From contig DFZB01000041.1 of assembly GCA_002382025.1 (NCBI GenBank), positions 14,476-28,716 on the forward strand: a stretch of 14,241 bases of DNA, in the 5' to 3' direction. A program made the translations under genes and the position numbers. Shown here piece by piece: positions 1 through 7,376 of the stretch. Source of the stretch: Patescibacteria group bacterium UBA4067 (GTDB lineage Bacteria > Patescibacteriota > Minisyncoccia > Minisyncoccales > Minisyncoccaceae). Position 1 is the stretch's first letter. Each line of letters starts with the position of its first letter. The notes beneath the pieces were generated by a model, which had not been told where the DNA came from, made no database searches, and was given only the letters and a program-made list of their open reading frames with translations.

Positions 1-312
1 TCAGTTAAAAAATTATTAAAAGATAAACTTATTGTTATTCACGATGAAGCTGAAATTAAAATAGGTGAAATAAAAATAAGTAAAAACATTACTTCTCATG
101 GACATAACGGAGTTCAATCAATCATAAATCATATTAAAACAAAAGACTTTACAAGAATAAGAATTGGTATTAATTCAACATACATGTCTGATGATTTAGA
201 AAAAGATGTTCTTGAAAAATTTAACGAGCAAGAAAAAACAATACTAAAAGAAAAAGAAAAAGAAATATTAGAAAAAATAATTGAAACCATTGAAAATGAA
301 AAAACTCAATAA
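1..312 (+). CDS. pth: Peptidyl-tRNA hydrolase, C-terminal part (5' end outside window)
   Basis: Frame 1 is open from the window edge to TAA at 310-312, giving about 103 residues of a protein whose start lies upstream. Pth cleaves the ester bond of peptidyl-tRNAs that drop off ribosomes and so recycles tRNA in the cytoplasm. The visible part carries the family's central VIHDEAEIKIG stretch, whose Asp (codon 43-45) corresponds to the catalytic-dyad Asp of the enzyme. It is followed by the GHNGVQSI loop with the conserved Asn and by the TRIRIGI strand. The protein ends in a Lys/Glu-rich helix. The last codons overlap the start of topA by 17 bases, suggesting translational coupling. The N-terminal half with the catalytic His is not in the window. 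Confidence 0.9.
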   Translation, partial: SVKKLLKDKLIVIHDEAEIKIGEIKISKNITSHGHNGVQSIINHIKTKDFTRIRIGINSTYMSDDLEKDVLEKFNEQEKTILKEKEKEILEKIIETIENEKTQ

Positions 313-2329
313 CCTAATAATTGTAGAGAGCCCCACTAAAGCCAAAACCATCGGGACCTTTTTAAGCAAGGAATATAAAATACTTTCTTCTTATGGACAC
401 GTAAGAGATTTGCCTAAAAGTTCTTTGGGAATAGAACCAGAAAATGATTTTAAGATTAAATATATTATTCCCACTAAAGCAAGAAAAAATGTTAATCTTC
501 TTAAAAAAGAAGTTAAAAATGCTGATTTAGTATATATTGCTACTGATCCTGACAGAGAAGGAGAAGCCATTGCTTGGCATTTAATTGAAATACTAGGACT
601 GGGTAAAGATAAAGACTATCAAAGAATAAGCTTTCATGAAATTACTTCTCAAGCAATAAATGAAGCAATTAAAAAACCCCATCATTTAGATATTAATTTA
701 GTTAATGCTCAGCAAGCAAGAAGAGCATTAGACAGAATTGTAGGCTACAAACTTTCTCCTCTTTTATGGAAAAAAATAGCTAGACATCTTTCAGCTGGAA
801 GAGTTCAATCAGTGGCTTTAAAATTAATTGTTGATAGAGAAAGAGAAATACAAAACTTTAAAACAGAAGAATATTGGACAATTTCCGGACTATTTGAAAA
901 AGACTCTAAAAAAGTTGAAACATTGCTTTCTAAAGTTAAAGGTAAAAAAGTTTTGATTAAAAACACCAACGAAGCAGAAGAAATAATTAATAAATTAAAA
1001 GACAAGGAATATAATATATCAAAACTAGAAAAGAAAATAGTAAAAAGAAACCCTTTGCCCCCTTTTACAACTTCAACCATGCAACAAGAAGCTTCTAAAA
1101 AGTTACGTTTTCCTTCTTCTTTAACAATGAAAACAGCTCAAGAACTTTATGAAAAGGGGTATATCACCTATCACCGAACCGACTCATTGAATCTTTCTAG
1201 CCAATCAATTGCTTTGGCTAAAAGCTTTATTACTACTCAATTTGGAAAAGAATATGCATTAGATAATGGTAGAAAATTTAAAACAAGCAAGCGTGCTCAA
1301 GAAGCTCATGAAGCCATAAGACCAACAAACATTGAAAACACTCCAGACAAATTAAAATTAGATGAAAGACAAAGAAAACTATACAACCTAATTTGGACAA
1401 GATTTACTGCCTGTCAAATGAAAGAGGCATTATTCAATTCTGTTAAATTAGAAATATCATCAAAAGATAAAGATGTTTTTGATGCTTCTGGATTACAAAT
1501 AAAATTCGATGGATTTCTTAAAATATATCCTACAAAAATAGAGGAAAAAGAAATCCCTCAGTTTGATGAAAATGACTTAATGAGTCTTATTGAATTAAAA
1601 CCATTTCAACACTTTACCAAACCACCAGCAAGATTTAATGAAGCTTCTTTAATTAAAGAAATGGAAAATAATGAAATCGGAAGACCTTCTACTTATGCTC
1701 CCACAATTTCAACAATTCAAAAAAGAAACTATGTTGAAAAAAATCCAGAAAAAAGATTTGTTCCTACTGAAATTGGCTTTTCAGTAAATGATTTGTTAGC
1801 TGAACATTTTCCAGAAATAATTGATATTAAATTTACTGCTAAAATGGAAAAAGACCTAGATGAAGTGGCTCAAGAAGGAAAAAACTGGATAGAATTATTA
1901 AAAACATTTTATTCTCCTTTTAATGAAAAGCTTGAAAAGAAATATCAAGAAATAGAAAAAAAACCAACTGAACACAAATCAGCCGATAAAGACTGCCCAA
2001 AGTGTGGAAAGCCAATGTTAATAAAAAGAAGCAGGTTCGGAGAGTTTATGGCTTGCTCAGGATTCCCAGAATGCAGACACACAGAATCAATTGAAAACAA
2101 AAACACAAAAACAGGAATAATTTGTCCTAAATGCGAACAAGGAGAAGTAATATCTAAAAAAACAAAGAAAGGTAAAATATTTTATGGATGTTCAAAATGG
2201 CCTGATTGCGATTTTGCTTCATGGTACAAACCAACTGGAGAAAGATGCCCACAATGTAATTCTTTATTAATTGAAAAAGGTAAAAAAATTGTATGTGAAG
2301 ACAAAAACTGTAAATATATAAAAACATGA
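296..2329 (+). CDS. topA: DNA topoisomerase I (type IA) with three C-terminal zinc ribbons
   Basis: This 677-residue enzyme relaxes negative supercoils by transient single-strand cleavage through a 5'-phosphotyrosine. The Toprim domain has Glu11 in IIVESPTKAK and DPDREGEAIAWH from residue 84 (Asp84 and Asp86 bind the metal). The RRALDRIVGY and SAGRVQSVALKLIVDRERE blocks follow. The catalytic tyrosine is Tyr292 in ITYHRTDS, where most TopA proteins have ITYMRTDS. Three four-cysteine zinc ribbons begin near residues 567, 610 and 651. I chose ATG 296, which gives the usual N-terminus ahead of the conserved block. An in-frame TTG at 281 would add only five residues. No clear Shine-Dalgarno is seen, and the start lies inside the end of pth, so coupling is likely. 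TGA at 2327-2329 overlaps the next ATG. Confidence 0.97.
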   Translation: MKKLNNLIIVESPTKAKTIGTFLSKEYKILSSYGHVRDLPKSSLGIEPENDFKIKYIIPTKARKNVNLLKKEVKNADLVYIATDPDREGEAIAWHLIEILGLGKDKDYQRISFHEITSQAINEAIKKPHHLDINLVNAQQARRALDRIVGYKLSPLLWKKIARHLSAGRVQSVALKLIVDREREIQNFKTEEYWTISGLFEKDSKKVETLLSKVKGKKVLIKNTNEAEEIINKLKDKEYNISKLEKKIVKRNPLPPFTTSTMQQEASKKLRFPSSLTMKTAQELYEKGYITYHRTDSLNLSSQSIALAKSFITTQFGKEYALDNGRKFKTSKRAQEAHEAIRPTNIENTPDKLKLDERQRKLYNLIWTRFTACQMKEALFNSVKLEISSKDKDVFDASGLQIKFDGFLKIYPTKIEEKEIPQFDENDLMSLIELKPFQHFTKPPARFNEASLIKEMENNEIGRPSTYAPTISTIQKRNYVEKNPEKRFVPTEIGFSVNDLLAEHFPEIIDIKFTAKMEKDLDEVAQEGKNWIELLKTFYSPFNEKLEKKYQEIEKKPTEHKSADKDCPKCGKPMLIKRSRFGEFMACSGFPECRHTESIENKNTKTGIICPKCEQGEVISKKTKKGKIFYGCSKWPDCDFASWYKPTGERCPQCNSLLIEKGKKIVCEDKNCKYIKT

Positions 2330-3450
2330 AGAAAATAGTTTTATTAATGTTTCTAATTCTTATTTTTGGACTTATATTCTGGCCCAAAACAAAAGAAACA
2401 ATTAATGAAGACAAAGAATTAACAAAAAAAATAGGTCAAATGCTTATTATTGGTTTTCGAGGAACAGAAGTAGACAAAGATTCTAAAATAATACAAGACA
2501 TTAATAATTATAATATCGGTGGCATCATTCTCTTTGACAGGGACGCTCCATCAAAATCATTTCCTAGAAATATTATTAATCCTGAACAAACTAAAACTTT
2601 GATAGAAGATATAAAAAAACTATCATCTTCTGATATTTTTATTACTATTGATGCTGAGGGAGGATTAATTAATCGTCTTAAAGAAAAATATGGCTTTATT
2701 AATATTCCTAGCCCAGAAGACATGGGAAAAGATTCACCAGAAAAAACAAAAGAAAATGGAATTATTATTGGAAAACAATTAAAAGAGCTTGGTTTTAATG
2801 TTAATTTTGCTCCAGTAGTTGATGTTAATATTAATCCAGACAATCCTGTGATTGGATATCTAGGAAGGTCTTTTTCAGAAGATCCAGAAAAAATAGTAAT
2901 TTATGCCTCTAGCTTTATTGAAGGACTAAACCAAGAAGGAGTAATATCAGCAATCAAGCATTTTCCTGGACATGGAAGCTCAACAAATGATAGTCATTTA
3001 GGAATAGTTGATGTAACTAAAACATACAAACAAGAAGAGCTAATTCCCTATCAAAAACTCATTGAAAACAATTATTCTCAAATGGTAATGACAGCTCATA
3101 TTATTAACACTAATATTGATCCTGATTACCCAGCAACCCTTTCTTCTAAATTCATTAAAGACATTTTAAGAAATCAATTAGGATTTAAGGGGGTTGTTGT
3201 TTCTGATGATATGGACATGGGGGCGATTGTTGATAATTATGGATTTGATGAAGCCTTGATCAAAGCAATTAATGCTGGATGCGACATGTTGATCATTTCT
3301 AACAATGGAAACGTATATAATGAAAATGTTGTTGATAAAGCAGTTGAAATAATATCTAATGCTGTAAAAAAAGGAGAAATATCTGAAGAACAAATTACTG
3401 AGTCTTATAATAGAATTCAAGAATTAAAACAAAAATACGAAATAAAATAA
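2326..3450 (+). CDS. Glycoside hydrolase family 3, NagZ-like beta-N-acetylhexosaminidase, membrane anchored
   Basis: This is a 374-residue GH3 protein. The N-terminus (about residues 2-19) is a hydrophobic segment after two lysines, with no lipobox Cys, so it looks like an uncleaved anchor or signal peptide and places the enzyme outside the membrane. The NagZ-type motif KHFPGHG (residues 211-217) is followed by Asp222-Ser-His224, the Asp/His dyad that serves as acid/base in this family. The SDDMDMGAI strand supplies the nucleophile, Asp294. The family removes beta-linked N-acetylglucosamine from peptidoglycan fragments. The substrate here is inferred, since GH3 also holds other glucosidases, but the Asp-Ser-His dyad favours a NagZ type. 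Start and topA stop share ATGA, so the two are co-transcribed and coupled. Confidence 0.88.
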   Translation: MKKIVLLMFLILIFGLIFWPKTKETINEDKELTKKIGQMLIIGFRGTEVDKDSKIIQDINNYNIGGIILFDRDAPSKSFPRNIINPEQTKTLIEDIKKLSSSDIFITIDAEGGLINRLKEKYGFINIPSPEDMGKDSPEKTKENGIIIGKQLKELGFNVNFAPVVDVNINPDNPVIGYLGRSFSEDPEKIVIYASSFIEGLNQEGVISAIKHFPGHGSSTNDSHLGIVDVTKTYKQEELIPYQKLIENNYSQMVMTAHIINTNIDPDYPATLSSKFIKDILRNQLGFKGVVVSDDMDMGAIVDNYGFDEALIKAINAGCDMLIISNNGNVYNENVVDKAVEIISNAVKKGEISEEQITESYNRIQELKQKYEIK

Positions 3451-3467
3451 GGTACCAATTAGGCACC
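3441..3467 (-). terminator. Probable intrinsic terminator of the 154-residue gene
   Basis: Read on the minus strand, GGTGCC and GGTACC form a 6-bp stem (one G-U pair) around a 5-base loop that contains the gene's own TAA stop. A T-rich tail TTATTTTATT follows. On the plus strand the same stem has an A-C mismatch and no T tract, so it would not serve the GH3 gene equally well. The stem is short, so confidence is moderate. Confidence 0.45.
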
Positions 3468-3923
3468 TATTAAAAATGGTTCTGTGATCTTTACAATATC
3501 TTTCGCATCCATGGCCACAATGTTTTTAATTAGTGGCAAAAATGCTTTATTTTTTTGAAAAAAATTACAAGCAATTACTGAAACTATTTCAGTGTCTATG
3601 CTTTCAAGAGGACAATCATCCTCACAAAGGCCTACTTCAACTGCTTTTCTAAAAGGGCCTGTGTTGTTAACATCAAGAAAAGGAAATATTTCAATGTTTT
3701 TATCTCTTTGAACTCTTAATCTTACTAACTTTACTGACAATTCTAAAATTTCAACATTTCTTTTTAAAATGAGATCAAAAGACATGTTAGAGTTTAATCC
3801 GTAATACCCCTCTAAGAAAAAGGCTCCCATAGCGTTTTCTTTATACGGTTCCTCAATAATCGACAGTTTAGGATTAATGTCGAGATAGCTTATAAACTCT
3901 TTTGTTTTCTCAATTGCCTGCAT
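3459..3923 (-). CDS. Hypothetical protein, 154 residues, divergent from a radical SAM gene
   Basis: I do not recognise this family. The protein is soluble-looking, with no signal peptide or membrane segment and a mixed alpha/beta pattern. Visible features are a GAFFLEGYYGLNSNMSFDL stretch (about residues 33-51), basic LVRLRVQRDK (67-75), then CEDDCPLES with cysteines at 100 and 104, and Cys119. A C-terminal helical region follows. The ATG at 3923 is preferred over the in-frame GTG at 3932 because the GTG lies inside a Shine-Dalgarno AAGGTG placed 6 bases before that ATG. Its promoter (3960-3987) shares a palindrome with that of the opposite radical SAM gene, so the two may be co-regulated. 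The gene is probably real given its RBS, promoter and terminator; its function is unknown. Confidence 0.72.
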   Translation of the reverse strand: MQAIEKTKEFISYLDINPKLSIIEEPYKENAMGAFFLEGYYGLNSNMSFDLILKRNVEILELSVKLVRLRVQRDKNIEIFPFLDVNNTGPFRKAVEVGLCEDDCPLESIDTEIVSVIACNFFQKNKAFLPLIKNIVAMDAKDIVKITEPFLIGA

Positions 3924-3959
3924 TTGTAACACCTTTTTTGTTTTAAATGAACAATTAAA

Positions 3960-3987
3960 ATTTAATATAAAATAAAAATTGTGTCAA
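3960..3987 (-). promoter_or_regulatory. Promoter for the 154-residue gene
   Basis: On the minus strand a perfect TTGACA (3987-3982) is followed after 16 bases by TTAAAT (3965-3960), a 4/6 match to the -10 consensus. Transcription would start near 3953, leaving about 30 bases of leader that contain the AAGGTG Shine-Dalgarno. The -35 is one arm of the 3982-4002 inverted repeat. Confidence 0.5.
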
Positions 3988-4002
3988 ATTAATATTTTGA
4001 CA
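3982..4002. repeat. Perfect inverted repeat at a divergent promoter (candidate operator)
   Basis: TGTCAAA (3982-3988) and TTTGACA (3996-4002) are exact 7-base inverted arms around a 7-base AT spacer. Each arm contains the TTGACA -35 box of the promoter reading away from it. The symmetry could simply be two consensus -35 boxes back to back, or a binding site for a dimeric regulator controlling both genes. Confidence 0.5.
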
Positions 4003-4025
4003 GAAAAAAATAATAATTATATTAT
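3997..4025 (+). promoter_or_regulatory. Promoter for the 4035 radical SAM gene, near-leaderless
   Basis: TTGACA (3997-4002), a 17-base spacer and TATTAT (4020-4025, 5/6) make a strong sigma-70-type promoter. The expected start is near 4032, only about three bases before the ATG at 4035, so the message would be almost leaderless. No Shine-Dalgarno is present, which agrees. Confidence 0.65.
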
Positions 4026-4034
4026 AAAATCAAT

Positions 4035-5012
4035 ATGCCGTTAAAATCATTAGACGTTCATCTTACTAATAAATGCAACATGAATTGTCTTCATTGTTTA
4101 TATCGTTCTGGAGAAAAAAACATAAAAGAAACCTTAGACTTATCTAATTATAATAAAATTTTTAAAGATCTTTTTATTTTGTCTAATAAAGATGGCTACA
4201 TTAATTTTTTAGGAGGAGAACCGTTATTACGTAAAAATTTTTGGGAAATAGCTAAAAAAGCAAAAAAAAATCATTTAAAAATAAACCTTATTAGTAATTT
4301 ACATTTTCCCGATCGTGTTATTAAAAAGATTTTTAACTTTGGATTTGATAGAATTTCTATTGGTATTCATGGCAAAGAAAAAACACATGATTGGCTAAGA
4401 AATTCAAATGGTGACCATAAAAACGCACTAATGATTCTTAAAAATTTATCAGAAACAATTAATCCTCCCCACATCAATATAACAACTGTTTTACACAACA
4501 AAAACCTTAATGAAGTAAAAACTCTTCTTGAATTGGGGAAAAAAATGAAAATTAATTCCTATACTTTTTTATTTTTTAGTCCAGTTGGTAGAGGGCTTAA
4601 TCATAAAAAATTAACAATAAATCCTATCAAGTGGAACAGTACAAAAAATAAAATAATAAAATGGATAATTAAAAATAAACCCGGCTTTGTTATTGCGTTA
4701 GAAAAACCATATCAACAAAATAATGAAAAGACACACAAATTTTGTTCAAAAACAAACAATACATCTTTAGAGATAAGATGTGATGGTAATGTTTATTTTT
4801 GCGGATTATTGTCTAGTATTAACGGCCCGTCTTTAGGAAATTTAAAGAACAATAGTATTATAGACATCTATAAATCTATAAAACCACTTTGCTCTAAAAA
4901 TTTGTGCGATTGTGTTGCTTTTAAAATAGCATTAAAAAAACAAGACGATTCTCTATTTAAAAGCAAAAAATGGATACTTACATGTCCCTATAAAATAGAA
5001 TATTTAAACTAA
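4035..5012 (+). CDS. Radical SAM protein with SPASM-like C-terminus
   Basis: This 325-residue protein has the radical SAM CxxxCxxC motif at Cys14, Cys18 and Cys21 (CNMNCLHC), which holds the 4Fe-4S cluster that cleaves SAM to a 5'-deoxyadenosyl radical. GGEP at 60-63 binds the SAM amino group. The C-terminal part has a SPASM/twitch-like cysteine set: Cys237, a Gly-x4-Cys ending at Cys256, then Cys286, Cys291, Cys293 and Cys317. The middle spacing (CxxxxCxC) departs from the canonical SPASM CxxCx5CxxxC, so auxiliary cluster number is uncertain. Proteins of this build often modify peptides or proteins; the substrate is unknown. It has its own promoter directly upstream, and its TAA overlaps the convergent ABC-F stop. 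A second radical SAM gene lies 2.3 kb away on the other strand. Lys, Asn and Ile content is very high. Confidence 0.88.
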   Translation: MPLKSLDVHLTNKCNMNCLHCLYRSGEKNIKETLDLSNYNKIFKDLFILSNKDGYINFLGGEPLLRKNFWEIAKKAKKNHLKINLISNLHFPDRVIKKIFNFGFDRISIGIHGKEKTHDWLRNSNGDHKNALMILKNLSETINPPHINITTVLHNKNLNEVKTLLELGKKMKINSYTFLFFSPVGRGLNHKKLTINPIKWNSTKNKIIKWIIKNKPGFVIALEKPYQQNNEKTHKFCSKTNNTSLEIRCDGNVYFCGLLSSINGPSLGNLKNNSIIDIYKSIKPLCSKNLCDCVAFKIALKKQDDSLFKSKKWILTCPYKIEYLN

Positions 5013-6562
5013 GAAGTTACTATTTTTTCGTACTCGTGATAGTCTTTTATTTCTTCTATTCTTTTATTTTCTACAAGAATAGTTTTTTCAAAACCAACCC
5101 TATCAATAAAACACCTATCATGACTAACCATAATAATTGTTCCTTCAAAACATTTCATAGCTATTTCTAGTCTATCTAAGGCCTCTCCATCTAAATGATT
5201 ACTAGGCTCATCTAAGACTAAACAATTAATTGGACGGGTCATAAGTATTGCTAAAACAAGCCGTGAACGTTGGCCTGGACTTATTGTGTTAACTTTAGAG
5301 CGCATTTCTTTTTCAAAAAATCCGAATCTTGCAAGAATCCGACCTGCATTTATTTCATTGACTGATGCCTCTTTCAAAAAATACTCTATTACGTTTTCTT
5401 CTTGGTTAAAATTTATTTCTTGTGATAAATACCCTATTTCTACCTTAGAACCAATTTCTGCTGTTCCGTTTATTAATTTTGTTTTACCCAATAACGCATT
5501 TAATAAGGTACTTTTCCCTTCTCCATTTGGTCCAATAATGACAACTCTTTCTCCATAATTAATGGTAATATCTATTGGTCCTAACAAAAAATTATTATAA
5601 CCAAATACTGCATTTTTTAAACGAAAAACCATGTTTCCACTTCTTTCTATTATGTTAAACTTCAAATTTAATGGTAGAGGTTTCCTTGATCTCTTAATCT
5701 CTTCTAGATCTTCTAATTTTTTCTTAAGAAATACTGCTTGTGATGATATTTTTTTTGAACGGTCTTTTTTAAAACCAACAACATATTTATCATTATCTCT
5801 TGGTTTTTTAGGTCCTCTTTGCATTTCTTGAGCCTCCTGCTTTCTCTTAAATATGCTCGTCTTAATTTTTTTTACTTCTTCAATATAATCATTATATTTT
5901 TCTATTTCTTTTATTTCTTCTGTTTTCTTCCTTTTAAGATATTCTTTGTAGCTCACATCATATACTTTAATCGTTTTTTCTTTATCATCAATTTCGATTA
6001 TACTCTTAGCAAATTTGTTTAAAAACTTTCTATCATGAGAAACAATAAGAAAACCTTTATTTTTAGAATTAATAAATTCTTCCAAAACAAATAACCCTCT
6101 CAAATCAATATTATTCGTTGGTTCGTCAAGCAAAAAAATATCTGCTGATGATTTTAAAATAAGCATTAGCAATATCTTGCTTTTTTCTCCTCCACTTAAT
6201 GTGTTTATTTTATTATCAAGTTTTTCAGGATCAAATTTAAGCTTATCAAAAAGACTACCTATTTCTCCATTTACTTTATTTTCATTTATCAATAAATTTT
6301 GAGCAATAAGCTCTCTCCCCGTCTTGTCTTGTTCTTTTTCAGCAATTTCTTGAGGGAAATAAGTTATTTTTGAGTTATTATGATTATTTATCTTGCCATC
6401 GTCAAAATCCAATAATCCAGCCGTTATCTTTAAAAAAGTTGATTTTCCAGAACCATTTTTACCAATAAGAACAGTCCTGTCGTTTTCAGAAACAGTTAAA
6501 TTAACTCCCGAGAAAAGGGTTTTATTATTAAAACTTTTACTTATATTCTCTAATGATATCAT
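5009..6562 (-). CDS. ABC-F family ATPase (two ABC domains, no membrane part)
   Basis: This 517-residue protein has two ATP-binding cassettes and no transmembrane segment, the build of ABC-F proteins, which act on the ribosome near the E site. They serve as translation factors, or in some members as antibiotic-resistance proteins. Cassette 1 has Walker A GKNGSGKS (34-41), signature LSGGE (122-126), Walker B IFLLDEP with Glu147, and switch His177. Cassette 2 has GPNGEGKS (344-351), LVLDEP with Glu452, and His481, but its signature reads ISPGQ (427-431) rather than LSGGQ. The linker (about 205-300) is long, charged and coiled-coil-like, the part that reaches the P-site tRNA or peptidyl-transferase centre in this family. 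ATG lies 4 bases after the MTA phosphorylase stop, as the last gene of the operon. In this setting it could be self-protection, or an ordinary housekeeping ABC-F. Confidence 0.93.
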   Translation of the reverse strand: MISLENISKSFNNKTLFSGVNLTVSENDRTVLIGKNGSGKSTFLKITAGLLDFDDGKINNHNNSKITYFPQEIAEKEQDKTGRELIAQNLLINENKVNGEIGSLFDKLKFDPEKLDNKINTLSGGEKSKILLMLILKSSADIFLLDEPTNNIDLRGLFVLEEFINSKNKGFLIVSHDRKFLNKFAKSIIEIDDKEKTIKVYDVSYKEYLKRKKTEEIKEIEKYNDYIEEVKKIKTSIFKRKQEAQEMQRGPKKPRDNDKYVVGFKKDRSKKISSQAVFLKKKLEDLEEIKRSRKPLPLNLKFNIIERSGNMVFRLKNAVFGYNNFLLGPIDITINYGERVVIIGPNGEGKSTLLNALLGKTKLINGTAEIGSKVEIGYLSQEINFNQEENVIEYFLKEASVNEINAGRILARFGFFEKEMRSKVNTISPGQRSRLVLAILMTRPINCLVLDEPSNHLDGEALDRLEIAMKCFEGTIIMVSHDRCFIDRVGFEKTILVENKRIEEIKDYHEYEKIVTS

Positions 6563-6566
6563 TTTT

Positions 6567-7376
6567 TTATTTATAATAAGATTTTGTTAGATACTCACAA
6601 CAATCACAAATAAATTTATCTGGAAAATTTTTAATCACCTGAAAAATCAAACTATTTGCTTTTTTTACATTATTATTAAAAATTGTCATAATTTTTTTAG
6701 CATCTCTATCTGTCCATTTTAATTTACCATTTAAACCAGCATCATAGTCTGTGATTAATCCAATAGTACCATAATGAATTTTCATTCTTCTAGCAAAATA
6801 ACATTCTGGATACTGTGTCATATTAATAATATCCCAGCCCTGAAAAGAAAACCACTTACTTTCTGCTTTTGTTGAATAACGAGGCCCCTGTATAACAACA
6901 ACTGTTTTTTTTCTATGAGCTGACATTTTCATAGACTTAGCATACTTATAGAATATTTTATTTAATTCAGAGCAATAAGGAGACGCCATCGGAATATGAA
7001 TAATTCCATCAATATTTTTAGAAAATTCTTTCCTGCTATGTGTAAAATTAATAAATTGGTCTGGAAAAACTAAATCACCTGGTTTTATTTTTAAATTTAT
7101 GCTTCCACACATAGAAGTTGAAATAATACAACTTACTCCTATTTTTTTAAAAGCAGCTATATTTGCTTCGTATGGTATCTCGTGAGGGGGAATACTATGG
7201 TTGAAACCATGTCTCGGTAAAAAAGCAACCATCTTGTTCGCATATTTTCCAATAATTATTTTATCTGATGGTTTGCCTTGCTTAGTATTAAAAGATATTC
7301 TTTTGATCTCTTTCATTCCCTCTAAATTATATATACCAGAACCTCCAATTATACCAATTTTTATATCTTGCTCCAT
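6567..7376 (-). CDS. S-methyl-5'-thioadenosine phosphorylase family (MTAP-type)
   Basis: This 269-residue nucleoside phosphorylase family 2 member splits 5'-methylthioadenosine with phosphate into adenine and a pentose-1-phosphate. Motifs seen are IIGGSGIY (9-16), GKPSD, RHG (55-57), CGS at 90-92, GDLVFPDQFINFTH, QGPRYSTKAES (163-173), NMTQYPE (185-191) and TDYD (209-212). The two Asp in TDYD favour 6-aminopurines as in MTAP, while purine nucleoside phosphorylases have Asn at the corresponding place. The C-terminus has a CDCC cluster (257-260), recalling the CxC disulfide motif of some MTAPs. The ATG lies inside the end of the radical SAM gene (16-base overlap), so translation is coupled. Some MTAPs also accept 5'-deoxyadenosine, the radical SAM by-product, which would explain the pairing; that link is inference. 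Methylthioinosine phosphorylase is an alternative. Confidence 0.9.
   Translation of the reverse strand: MEQDIKIGIIGGSGIYNLEGMKEIKRISFNTKQGKPSDKIIIGKYANKMVAFLPRHGFNHSIPPHEIPYEANIAAFKKIGVSCIISTSMCGSINLKIKPGDLVFPDQFINFTHSRKEFSKNIDGIIHIPMASPYCSELNKIFYKYAKSMKMSAHRKKTVVVIQGPRYSTKAESKWFSFQGWDIINMTQYPECYFARRMKIHYGTIGLITDYDAGLNGKLKWTDRDAKKIMTIFNNNVKKANSLIFQVIKNFPDKFICDCCEYLTKSYYK

Noticed and set aside
281..295. TTG at 281 as topA start
   Set aside because: Adds only five residues with no Shine-Dalgarno; ATG 296 gives the usual short N-terminus before IIVESPTKAK.
3924..3932. GTG at 3932 as start of the 154-residue gene
   Set aside because: The GTG is part of the AAGGTG Shine-Dalgarno that is correctly placed for ATG 3923.
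5286..5558. Open frame antisense to the ABC-F gene (and similar antisense frames at 805-1080, 2508-2843, 9831-10097 and 11971-12262)
   Set aside because: Each lies opposite a well-supported gene, shows no family motif and has no ribosome binding site.
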